Shown here in pieces: positions 21,405-32,279 of a stretch of 64,000 nt of DNA. The notes under the pieces were generated by a model, which had not been told where the DNA came from, ran no database searches, and saw only the letters and a program-made list of their open reading frames with translations. Both the position numbers and the translations under genes were made by a program. This DNA comes from Diploptera punctata (taxonomy: Eukaryota; Arthropoda; Insecta; Blattodea; Blaberidae): positions 45,001 through 109,000 of the forward strand of contig JASPKZ010004561.1 of assembly GCA_030220185.1 (NCBI GenBank). Reading direction: 5' to 3'. The stretch's first letter is position 1. Each line of letters starts with the position of its first letter.

Positions 21405-21945
21405 TACTTACTTACTTACTCACTGGCACTATCGAACCCGTAGGTTCATGGCCGCACGGACATAAGCTCTCCATACATCCCTATCCTGAGCTAATGCTTT
21501 CCAATCATTCCCTGTATAATCTACTTCCCTCAAATCATAGTTAATGTTGTTCTCCCACCTCATTCTTGGTCTACCAACTGGGCGTTTTCCTTCTGGCTTT
21601 CCTACAAGAAGTTTCCATGCACGTCTTTCATTCCCCATACGCGCAACATGTCCTGCCCATCGCAGTCTACGGGACTTAACTGTTCTTATTATATCTGGCT
21701 TCCTATAAAGACCGTGTAGTTCATTGTTATGTAGTCTTCTCCATTCACCTGTCTGTTCATCTCTCTTTGGTCCAAAAATTTTCCTAAGAACTTTATTCTC
21801 AAATACTTGTAATCTCCTTTCCTCCCTTAAAGTAAGAGTCCATGTTTCGCACCCATATAATATAACTGGTAGAATAATAGTTTTATATATTTTCAGCTTA
21901 ACGTTTTTTGAAAGGAGTTGGGACATCAAAAGTCTCTATAATTCT
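21405..21945 (-). mobile_element. RTE-A LINE 3' end, intact C-terminal frame
   Basis: Minus strand, (ACTT)n tail at 21403-21418, open from MSQLLSKNVKLKIYK to the stop at 21429. Nearly identical to the copy at 18178. Its 5' end is cut at about 21945, where an imperfect duplication of CTATAATTCTTTCTA (also at 21390-21400) suggests a target-site duplication. Confidence 0.9.
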
Positions 21946-22142
21946 TTCTAGGGGGTTGTTATCCCCCCACCTCCCCGGTTGAGTAACATTCTATCACCTC
22001 CCTACTGAAGGGTTAAGATTAACTTTGTTATAAAATCAATTTTTAAAAAATATACCGGTATAATGCCTACGAACTTAGGTATAAGCTTCTAAATCCCTTT
22101 GTTTTTTTCTCTCCAAAATATGTAAATTAAGTGATCCCACTA

Positions 22143-22385
22143 CAGGCCTCAGAAGGTGTCTGGGATAATATGGGGGTCAAGGCTCCCACCTTTGCTGACA
22201 ATGGGCACGATATGTTGGCCTGGTTGTCAAGCCCTGTGTGCCTGGCAATGGCTGGATCGACCACAAGGCCATAGTGCAGCCGCAAAATTTAGGTTAATTA
22301 AAAATTCCGATCGTCAGGAATCAAACTCGCGATGTTCCGGCTTCTAGTTCATTATCTTAACCAACCGAACTATGGTGTATCCCAT
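22143..22385 (-). mobile_element. SINE-C, tRNA-derived
   Basis: Read on the minus strand from 22385: TAGTTCGGTTGGTTAAG (A box), then GCGAGTTTGATTCCTGAC (B box), then a body through GGCCTTGTGGTCGATCCAGC. A single copy in the window; boundaries approximate. Confidence 0.5.
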
Positions 22386-22399
22386 CCGAAATTTATATT

Positions 22400-22850
22400 G
22401 AATTAATTTTATATCAGTTGAAATAAAAGTGGGATGTGGCAAATTTTGTTTCAAATACAATTTTTATTAAATGTTCAGATATTTAATGTAAGTTCCTCCT
22501 GTTGCTACAATAATTATTGTTAAAAACTAATTATTTAGTGTTTTGTTCTGTATTTCCATAACTTTTGTAATATTATACATGTGTTCAGTTCTAAAATGGA
22601 ATGTGTGCTGTAAAAATGTTATTTTTCTATTTAATTTATTCAATGAATTAAAATCACAAATTACTGGAAATGTATCAAAATGGAATAACAAATAAAATGT
22701 AATCATGAAAATGTTCAAATTTCATTTTACAAGTTCCTTTGTTTCCAAATAATACATAAAAAACAGTGTGTTTTCTTAGCACTTCATCAGGGTGCTGAAA
22801 TAGGTTACTGTATTTCTACCATTTCAAAGAAATAATATGTTTTGAAATCC
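22400..22850. other. No recognised feature
   Basis: AT-rich; no coding or repeat signal recognised. Confidence 0.45.
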
Positions 22851-22854
22851 TATC

Positions 22855-23130
22855 ATGACAGTCTTCTCCATTCACCTGTCTGTTCATCTCTCTTTGGTCC
22901 AAAAATTTTCCTAAGAACTTCATTCTCAAATACTCGTAATCTCCTTTCCTCCCTTAAAGCAAGAGTCTATGTTTCGCATCCATATAATATAACTAGTAGA
23001 ATAATAGTTTTATATATTTTCAGTTTAACGTTTTTGAAAGGAGTTGGGACGACAGAGTCCCTGCAATGCAAAATATCACGAATTTCCAGACATGAGCCTA
23101 TGTTTAATTTCTTTGTGCATCTCATTCCTA
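22855..23130 (-). pseudogene. RTE-A LINE internal fragment
   Basis: Minus-strand piece covering the HKEIKHRL...GCETWTL...GPKRDEQTGEWR region, truncated at both ends and frameshifted near 23035. Confidence 0.8.
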
Positions 23131-23185
23131 TTGAACATAATACAATTACATAAGAATATTAGAACAAAGATGAACAGAGTAAATT

Positions 23186-23927
23186 TATTAATATTGAGTG
23201 GAGAACATATTTTTAATAGCAACTCACCTCATACAATTTCAAATTTATTTGAGACCATTGGTTTCGAATGAATATTTCATTCATCTTCTGTCATGACTCC
23301 AACTGTTGAAATTCTATGTTTGTTGATTTCACCATGGTTACCTCTAGTGCTGAAATTTTTGGTTGGCTTTATAAATTTTAAAATCAATATTCCTGTATAA
23401 AAAAAATGATTTCAAAATGTATAAAGCCAACCAAAGATGGCAGCACTAGAGGTAACCATGGTGAAATCAACAAACAGAGAATTTAAACAGTTGGAGTCAT
23501 GACTGAAGATGAATGCAAAAATTCATTCGAAACCATCCATCCATCCATAGTAATTCTGCCCGAAGGCAGGTCCTTCACTGCAATCATAGCATTTTCATGC
23601 TATGCTTGCAGCTTTACTAGGGAATTGTAGGTGTGGTAGCTTCCCGTTGCTTTCCACACCGGTGAAGGATGATGATGATGATAAGGATGGTCATATCATT
23701 TCGGGGACCGTTTGGACCTTAAAGTTTTCCTGACATTTGTCTTGCAGGCGAGGAAAAATCCCGCTAAAAACCTCACCCAGAAAAACTGCCCCGACCGGGG
23801 ATCGAACCCGGCCTGCTACGTGACAAGGCAGCACGCTACCTTGAAACCAATGGTCTCAAATAAATTTGAAATTGTATGAGGTGAGTTATTAAAAATATGT
23901 TCTCCACTCACTATTAATGATATAACC
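23186..23927. repeat. Large fold-back element interrupted by a SINE
   Basis: Left arm about 23186-23392 and right arm 23404-23535 plus 23843-23927 are reverse complements (TGGAGAACATATTTTTAATA, GAGGTAACCATGGTGAAAT and others). The right arm is split by SINE-D with GAAACCA repeated at both insertion edges (23529-23535, 23843-23849). Centre at about 23395-23402. Without the SINE it is a near-perfect ~430-bp palindrome. Confidence 0.85.
23536..23842 (-). mobile_element. SINE-D, tRNA-derived, with target duplication
   Basis: Minus strand: tRNA-like head including GGTTCGATCCCCGG (B box), body TTTTTCTGGGTGAGG, ACTTTAAGG, and a 3' end TTACTATGGATGGATGG. Seven-base target duplication GAAACCA on both sides. 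Its 5' ~20 bases are missing compared with the copies at 30874 and 47952. Confidence 0.8.
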
Positions 23928-24209
23928 TCATAATGTTTACTTCCCAATATTAATTTTAATATAAAAGTAAAATTAACTTATAGTTGTGAAAGATTACTAC
24001 TTACAAAAGAAGTGAAATAATTATGACATTTTTCGTTGATGAGAGATTGATGAAGACAATTGGAATGATCTTTCTTCATTAAAGTTCAAATGAGATTCAA
24101 GTTTGTAACATTCAAACCACGACATCGGACAATTAAATAAAACATGTTTGTTTGAATTACTTCTCCACATTTACACAATGGATTTGATACTTTAAATTTA
24201 TATATCACC

Positions 24210-24310
24210 ATCGTCATCATCATCATCCAGTAGCATGGCCGCTGCCGCCGTCTTCCGGAATCCAAACGTCATTCCTATCTGTCCATCCATTGATCTTCCT
24301 CCAATCATCT
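24210..24310 (-). repeat. Repeat shared with 38465-38580
   Basis: Contains (CAT)n next to GCCGTCTTCCGGAA and CCATTGATCTTCCTCCA. The complement of this order is seen at 38490-38580. Probably the 3' end of an unidentified retroelement. Confidence 0.5.
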
Positions 24311-24687
24311 GATATCCATAGCTGCTTATACCCCTTCTATCCAAGTTTTCTTCGGTATTCTTCCTTTCCGAATAATAATTTGGCTAAAGTTTACTTTAAC
24401 TTACCTGATATATTTTCGAAGTCCTATAGAACAACAGTGCGCATGCGCCAAAGTTTACAGAGCCAGCGATAACCCGCCATCGAACCACATATAGATTATT
24501 ATCGTTGTTTCGATTATTATCGTTTTTTATGTATTTAGACACATTTAAAATGTAATGAACCTAAAAGCTAACTAACTAACTAACTCACACTTAACCTAAT
24601 TCAATTACTCTAACCTAGGGTGGATCCCATGAAACACCCTTTTTCTTTCACTCCATAATAATCGCAACCATCGATAAACCACTGCTT

Positions 24688-25520
24688 CCAACTGTACAGA
24701 ATAGAATAGATTTATTTAGCCTGGTGGAGTTAAGGCCATGTGGCCTTGTCTTCCACTCACCAGGACAAACATGTTACACATAATATAAAAAAATACAACA
24801 ATAGTCATACTAAACAATTAATTATCTGTCAAATTGAATAATAATGAAAATAATGTATAATAATACAATGAAATTAAATTAACGATAGAATAAATACAGA
24901 AAGGAATAACAGCTCGCATCTACTATACATAAAAAATAAAAGAAAGAAAAAATACAAAGAAAGTAATAAACTACAATGAATTAATCTATGTTTTTTATAG
25001 AAGGCATTAGGTAAATATATTAACGAATCTTAAATCTATTTTTATTAAATAATCAAAACACACATTATTAATTTTTAAAAAGTAACATTAGTGAGTTGTT
25101 TCTGTTAGTAATTTTATTTTCAATTTGTTTCTGAAAGATGGTAAAGTTTGACAGTCTCTGGCATAGGGTGGATGGGAATTCCATGTTCTAGCAAGAGAAA
25201 CTGTAAAAGATTTCGAATAATAGGTAGTGTGATGAGGAGGGATATAAAGGACACTGTGCTCAAGGGATCGGGTATCTAATTTATGTGTATCAGAGAGTCT
25301 AGTGAAGCGGTGTGATAAATAATAAGGTAATGATGTGTGTAATATGTTATAGAGAAGGCATAGGGAATGGGTGGTTCTACGATCCTGTAGACGAAGCCAT
25401 GACAATTGTTCCAGGGATGGTGTAACGTGATCAAATCTACGTATACCACAAATAAAACGTATGCAAGAATTATGAACACGTTGAAGTCTTTGGGTAAGAA
25501 CAGTATTTAGGTCAGTAAAA
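24688..25520 (-). pseudogene. LINE-E (jockey/CR1-like) C-terminus and 3' UTR
   Basis: Minus strand: FICGIRRFDHVTPSLEQLSW then LRLQDRRTTHSLCLL, SLARTWNSHPPYARDCQTLP and FRNKLKIKLL to the stop near 25088. This is the C-terminal tail of jockey/CR1-type RT proteins. The 3' UTR ends at 24688-24720 with AGGCTAAATAAATCTATTCT (minus strand). A second copy at 60225-61005 ends in (TTCTA)n. Confidence 0.8.
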
Positions 25521-25641
25521 TACTCTCTGAAGAAAATAGCAAGTCGCCATCACAATACGTGTATTTGAATAAATACTTAAAAATTCTAAAATAAACTTAT
25601 AAAAATTAAAAATTATTTTAAATATTTTAAAATATTTAAAA

Positions 25642-25698
25642 ATGTTACTAAATACAGAAGAAGAGTTACAACTCACAACAGTAAACGAAAAATCAAAG
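25642..25698 (+). other. Candidate first coding exon
   Basis: ATG followed by 18 codons (LLNTEEELQLTTVNEKSK) and a strong donor AAG-GTAAGTG. The hydrophilic composition contrasts with the AT-rich DNA upstream. It could be an N-terminal exon of a + strand gene further right, possibly the Unc-13-4B-type gene, but nothing shows the link. Confidence 0.25.
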
Positions 25699-26037
25699 GT
25701 AAGTGTTTGTAAACTTGAGCCAATAATTTATTATTTTAAGTAAAATATTATGTTATTATTTTAAAATACCAAGTCTTTGTTTCTTATCTTGATTCATGTG
25801 CGCAGTTTAAATTCACTAGATTTTTCACAATCTTTTGGAGTAATTTTAATTTACTGTTATGCACTATACATTTCACGATTTATTTTCTGCAATTACAGTG
25901 CACAGAAAATATAAGATAACTTTATTTGAAGGATAGTGTAATTTGGAAGAATGATTCCTTTTGAATATCTTGGTCTTGGAGAATAACAATATGAATGTAA
26001 CAATACTAAAGGAAAACAAAAGAACAATGATGCACAT

Positions 26038-26765
26038 TCAGAAATATTCATAAGTAATGCCACGAGTGATTTCCAATTTATCTAGAGAATTTGGAAATCA
26101 AGAGTGGCATTTGTTAGGGCAATTTAACGAATACAATTAAGCTGTTTACTCACAAATCATTATTTAACTATAGTTATTTTTAAATATTTTTATATTTAAT
26201 GTAAACGGCGATGTTTGAAAACAAATTAGAAACGATTGGAACGCTTAATTTGCTTCTTTTGTTCGATCACTGCAACCAGATCATATTATTATTTATTGCC
26301 AAAAGATCGCAATGTTGTAAGAATGCACCCTAGTGGTGAAATTTATAACCAACGTTATAGGTATTAATTAAGGTGATGTCCTATGATGTAAATATGTCAA
26401 TTATATTTTTCTGCAACGTCATTTCCTGGAAAATAATTCGTTTAAGAAAGTGCAAACTGGCTTCTTTTTTTTGTGGTAAAGTCAATTGTTACAAATGTTT
26501 TTATATTATTTCTCGTACGCGCTACGTGTTGACATTCATGCACTATATATACAATCTGGTAGCCGTATTTCTTACAGAGTCAGTCACTGCAAAATAATGC
26601 TATGACCTATTCAGAATGTTAAAAAGGAGGTGCATTCTTTATTATGATAAACTTTAGTCGGTAAATTTTAGGCGAAACACGACTGTGATTGGTTGCAAAT
26701 CAAAAATCATTGAAATGTGATTGGTCATTGACTCCCATTTGGGGCATGAGTTAAATAGTCAGTGA
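26038..26765 (-). mobile_element. MITE-B, full-length copy
   Basis: Reverse orientation: the conserved hairpin end is at the left (GTAATGCCACGAGTGATTTC) and GACTATTTAACTCATGCCCC is at the right (minus strand). The same middle segment as 56963-57718, including the ACACGTAGCGC and TATATATAGTGCATGAA blocks. The open frame at 26373-26597 is shared by the family's sequence and is not a proven protein. Confidence 0.8.
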
Positions 26766-26984
26766 TAACATGTTTTCAAAATATAACCACATATCGACCT
26801 GAGGAACCTCCTATTACAATATTACATGGTGTGTGTATATATATATATATAGGCCTAAAATTTTCCATGTCCGATTGATAAAGAACCAATATGCTAGATC
26901 CTACCAATCTAACAAACTTCCTGTATTTTTTATAAAATCATCCAAGTTAGTTTTAGTCTATTGATTAAATACACATCTTACTAA

Positions 26985-28260
26985 TTTGCTGGTACCCGTA
27001 GGTCCAAGGTTGTGCGGACATAAGCTCTCCATACATACTTATCCTGAGCCAAAGTTTTCAAATCATCCCTGTATAGGCCTAATCTACTTCCCTCGAATCA
27101 ATGTTATCCCCCCACCTCATTTTTGGTCTACCGATTGGGCGTTTTCCTTCTGGTTTTCTTACAAAATGCTTCCAACCTCTTTCATTCCACATTCGCGCCA
27201 CATATCCTGCCTATCGCAGTCTACGAGACGTGACTGTTCTTAATATATCTGGCTTGCTATAAAGACCATTTAGTTCATTGTTATGTAGTCTTCTGCATTC
27301 ACCTGTCTATCTATTTTTGGTCCAAAATGTTTACTAAGAAATTTATTCTCAAATACTCGTAATCTTTTCTTTTGCATTAAAGTAAGAATCAATGTTTCGC
27401 AACCATATAATATAACTGGGAGAATAACAGTTTTACATATTTCAGTTTTTTTTTTTTTAGTAGTTGAGACAAGAGTCCCTGTAATGAATAATATCATGAA
27501 ATTCCATAATTGAGCCTAGATTTAATTTCTTTCTGCACTTCATTCTTGTTTGTAATTTATGTTTCTAGGTATTTGAATTCAGCCACTTCTTCAAAATTTC
27601 CCTCATTCATCATTAACTGTCCATTTCCATTGTATAATGTATTTCTATGTGCGAACATATTTAGTTTGATTGACGTTTACTTCCAGTCCTAATTTCTTAT
27701 TGTTAGTCAGTAGTGTGCGCGTAATGGCCTTTAGTATCTCCTCGCTATCGCCCAATAGTACTACATCATCAGCATAAACCAACAGCTTATTAATACCATT
27801 GAGTTGTAGGCCTTCTTCAACCTTTAAAGATTTGATGGTATGCTTTACTACAAAATGGTATAGTAGAAGAGATAGTGCATCTCCTTGCTTTAACCCACTG
27901 TGAATTTCAAAAGTATCCAAAAGTTATTTGCCTACACACACTCTAATCTTAGAACCATTTAGAATAAATCTAACTTTTAGGAATTTCGAACTCCAATAGG
28001 ATACTAGATAACTTCTCTCTCTTAATTGAATTGTATGCCTTTTTCAGGTCTACATACGGTGCACTTATATCCCCATTTGTTTTCTAAAATCTGTATTATA
28101 CTAAAAATCTGATCTATTGTAGACCTTTTTCCTCTAAATCCATATTGATAACCTATTACGTCGTCAATATAGGGATTAAGTCTTGGAACTAACATATTTG
28201 TTAGAATTTTGTAATATTTCTAACAAATATCCTAGTATCTAGACCTAACTCAACTACTTT
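26985..28260 (-). pseudogene. Long RTE-A LINE relic including the RT core
   Basis: Minus strand. From 28230 down: FIDYVIGYQYGFRGKRSTI-like palm region, GLKQGDALSLLLYHF, LLVYADDVVLLGDSEEIL (catalytic YADD), then the FKYLG..GCETL C-terminal region to about 26985. Many frameshifts and stops. This is the most 5'-extended copy of RTE-A and links the abundant 3' ends to a YADD reverse transcriptase. Confidence 0.8.
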
Positions 28261-28514
28261 TTTTGACAACGTAATTAATGATTATCTTACAACTCATTAT
28301 AATTGTTGCAAACTAAAATTTCAGCAGCTAAATATTTCTTGCTTAAATTATACGGAGTATTATGCAGAAAGTAATTGTGAATTATCAGTATTGTGTGGAA
28401 CACTAGGGACAGACGAATGTGTCTAAACCTGGGGACGACAAATAGCTGATAAACTGTGTAATATAAGTTGAACAGTGATAAGTCAAGTATTTCCTGTGTC
28501 GTTCAGAGCACACA
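28261..28514. other. 5' flank of peptide gene 2
   Basis: Unique AT-rich DNA upstream of the promoter motif; nothing else recognised. Confidence 0.4.
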
Positions 28515-28515
28515 C

Positions 28516-28600
28516 TTATCACAACACGTGTCATTACAATTAAACAGCAATGGTGCATCTTGCTATAAATTGGTTCACAGACGCTTCAGCAATATCATTC
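28516..28600 (+). promoter_or_regulatory. Promoter of secreted-peptide gene 2
   Basis: TTATCACAACACGT at 28516-28529 (continuing to an E-box CACGTG), TATAAAT at 28564-28570 and Initiator-like TATCATTC about 30 bp downstream; start codon at 28629. The layout matches gene 1. Confidence 0.6.
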
Positions 28601-28628
28601 TCTCAGCTTCCACACCAACAGTAACAAA

Positions 28629-29822
28629 ATGGCAGTGAAGGTAAGTGTAATAGTGTTAATAATTAGAACAAGGATATTTTCTTCTTCTTCTTCCTTCCAA
28701 GCATTAGGCCAAGGTCTGTTACGATCCTATAGAAAATTGCAGTAATATAATGTACGGTTAAAAACTATAATATAGTTACCTTGTAGGTCCGTCTCCTCAA
28801 CTTAAGTTCTTTTAAAACTCTGTAGGCCTTTCGGGACTAGTCTCATCATCAGCAGAATGCATTAGGTCCGTTCTTGTTGACCCTTGTTGAAGCACTGACT
28901 TGGTTGTGAGAATTTTGTACAGAGGATTGTGTGGATTAGGTGTGTATTCATTGAGAATCAGGTTGTTGTTGATTTCTCTTAGGATTGCGATTTCCTCCAG
29001 TATATTTATTCTCGTTGGAATGTTTTCTCTATGTACTATTGTGAGGGTGTTATCGATGTTATGCATATGGTGTCCAGCTTGAATTACGTGTTTTACGTAA
29101 CTTGATTTTCCTCCATTGTAAATGAAATCTCTGAAGGGTCAACAAGAACGGACCTAAAGCATTCTGCTGATGATGGGACTAGTCCCGAAAGGCCTACAGA
29201 GTTTTAAAAGAACTTAAGTTGAGGAGACGGACCTACAAGGTAACTATATTATAGTTTTTAACCGTACATTATATTACTGTCAACTAATACCTCAACGGAA
29301 AATCACCATGAATTTTACTAGTATCTATAGAAAATTATCCCTCCAGCGTTTCATAGGACGTCCCAGAGATCTTCGTCCTCTTGGTATATAATTATAAACA
29401 GCTTTGGGGATCAGATGTGAACTCATTCTTTCAAGATGGTGTTTCCAATTTAGTTGGTACTGTTTAATATATTCCAAAATTGGTGTAGTCTTCAATTCTT
29501 TTAAGATATCGGTGTTCCTTTTCCGATCCAATCTGGTGTAACCCGCTGTTCTGCGCAAGAATCTCATTTCACAAGCCGTTATTCTGCTAGACAAGGGTAT
29601 TAATACATTAAAAGTTAAGATTGTAATAGATTATAATTAGAAGTAAGACTTCTGTCTTTAGTCTTGGTTTCACATACAAATAGTTGAATAATATGAGAAG
29701 TTAGACTTCTGACAGTCTTTTGCTTGGTATCACAAACAAACAGTTGAATAATATATACTTTCTGTGTTGCAATTTTAACTTTTAGCGCATTAAAATCCTT
29801 GCCCTAGTAATAATAATACTGA

Positions 29823-29879
<57 letters not shown>

Positions 29880-30495
29880 CATTTTCCCTCTGGCTTTCCT
29901 ACAAGAAGCTTCCATGCAAGTCTCCCATTCCCCATACGAGACTGCGATGGGCAGACATGTTGCACGTATGGGGAATGGGAGACTTGCATGAAAGCTTCTT
30001 GTAGGAAAGCAAGAGGGAAAACGCCCAGTTGGTAGACCAAGAATGAGGTGGGAGAATAACATTAACTATGATTTGAGGGAAGTAGATAATACAGCGCCGT
30101 AGCGTAGTGGTTAAGGCACTGAGCTACAAGCCGGAGGGTCGAGGGTTCAAGTCCCGTTGGGGTCAGGATTTTTAAACTGACCCAAACCCTCTGGCGGCAC
30201 TATGGCCCTGGGGTCGACTCAGCCTCTAACGGAAATGAGTACCAGGCGCTTGTTCTGGGATAAAGGCGGCCGTCACGCAGGGCTGACAACCCGGCTGACA
30301 TCAAGTGCCGATTGTCTAGAAAAAGTGGGAGCCTTAACCTCCTACTACCCCAAGGGCCTCCTGAGGCTTGTTGTGGGATCACTTTACTTTAGATAATACA
30401 GGGAAATGATTGGAAAGCATTAGCTCAGGATAGGGATGCATGGAGAGCTTATGTCCGTGCGGCCATGAACCTATGGGTTCGATAGTGCCAGTGAG

Positions 30496-30556
<61 letters not shown>

Positions 30557-32232
30557 AGTACTTTGCGTCTCTGTGCCGGGGGTTACGACCCTCCATAATG
30601 GCAACTTATTGACCAAGTTAAATTAGTTAGGCGCATTTAGCCCAGACACAGGTCTGGGTTCAGAGTAAACATCTGAAAGGAAAACTTGCATATCTGACAA
30701 AATCTGCAGGTTAACCAAACTAATGGAAATAAAAGCACCAAAACATATCATGTTTCCATTACTTTGTCTACCCCTGTTTATAAGTAACACTCTTACTGCT
30801 ATTATCAAATCCGTCGGTTTTTGGCCTCGCGGATATAAGCTCTCCATATATACCTATCCTCCGATTTTTTTCTAATCTTCCATCCATAGTAATTCTGCCC
30901 GAAGGCAGGTCCTTCATTGCAATCATAGCATTTTCATGCTATGCTTGCAGCTTTACTAGGGAATTGTAGTTGTGGTAGCTTCCCGTTGCTTTCCACACCG
31001 GTGATGGATAATGATGATGATGGCCATATGATTTCGGGGACAATTTGGGCCTTAAAGTTTTCCTGACAGTTGTCTTACAGGTGAGGAAAAACCCCGATAA
31101 AAACCTCACCCAGAAAAACTGTCCCGACCGGGGGATCGAACCCGGGCCCGCTGCGTAACAATGCAGCACGCTACCTAGAGACCACAGCGGCGAACTCTCT
31201 ATATATAACAATGTAAATAATGCATTGAATTGTTACACTCTAATTGAACCCAGGAAGTTACTACAGACCTTATGGGCTATGCCAGTGTCCCCCTACCTAC
31301 AGAGGGTAGATGTTGCCAAACTCATAATAACGGTATGTTTGTTTACGGGGGTGGAGGGGCAAGGTTAGCAGTACTTTTTCCAAATCTATGTACTATAAAT
31401 TTAAAAAACATAGTTTTTATTTTACGGCATGCAAACTAGTTGTATAGTAAATATGAGAGTCGACACTTTCACACAGGATAGTACAGATCCGCAAGAGCTC
31501 AGTGATAAGTGGTAACTGTTTTTTTCTTTAAGAGGGGGTGGGGCTTGGACGGCTACAACTTACAACTATGTACCTGCTGTGTTGCATACTTGTTTTATTT
31601 AAGGATTTCTCTCAAGAAAATACTGTTAAAATGGCAACCCAGTTCCCTATTCCAAACACACAGTAACTTCCTGGGTTGAATCTGACTGTAGTTATTATTT
31701 TTGTTTTTATTTGAACAAGTTCGTACTACCTGCGCTTTGCCATGTGGGTATATCACAGGGCATTTGTCAAATATGGAAAATTGGTTTTAACATATTTTCA
31801 TAGTATTTATGTAGATGGACGTTTACTCAATACTACAAGAAGGAAAGTAGAAAATTAAAAAAAAAGATATTTTCTTGATTTACGAAATATGTAAATTAGT
31901 TTATAAGAATACATTAGTATTTTTATGTTACATCAAAATATGTTGTCCCAAGACTGAGGAAGACATTCGTTTTAAATACGCCAAATATCATGTGGATTAT
32001 TATGGTGGCCAGATGCTGTCCGGGGGATATTTTGGACCTAAAGGTTTCTTAAAATGTTTCTTAGAAGTGAGGAGAAAGACCAAAATAAACTGATACAGGA
32101 AACTTGTACCAACGTGACAGGATGGTACCCAGTCCATTACCTCTGAGGTAACAATGTTACTAATAACCCACAGTAGTGGACGCCTCCTGTTTATATAATT
32201 CGTTACTTTTCGCAAAGCAAATAATATTAATA

Positions 32233-32279
<47 letters not shown>

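Larger units (their letters stand above)
28739..29324 (-). mobile_element. Penelope-like element (PLE) end with inverted terminal arms
   Basis: Flanked by a 12-bp target duplication CTATAGAAAATT (28727-28738, 29325-29336). The minus strand of the left part encodes the C-terminal end of a GIY-YIG endonuclease as found in PLEs: KHVIQAGHHMHNIDNTLTIV, then NPLYKIL, stop at 28812. The ~140-bp terminal region (28740-28880) is repeated inverted at 29134-29280. Each arm carries a hammerhead-ribozyme-like core, as known for PLE terminal repeats. The rest of the PLE (reverse transcriptase) is missing. Confidence 0.7.
28681..29600 (-). pseudogene. LINE-D fragment split by a Penelope-like element
   Basis: 28681-28738 (3' end, GCATTAGGCCAAGGTCTGTT) and 29325-29600 (MRFLRRTAGYTRLDRKRN, LNWKHHLERMSSHLIPKAV) are adjoining parts of one LINE-D copy on the minus strand, separated by the insertion 28739-29324. 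Confidence 0.75.

Noticed and set aside
26373..26597. Conserved small protein shared by 26373 and 57129
   Set aside because: Both frames are inside MITE-B copies; similarity follows from DNA repetition, with frame changes between copies.
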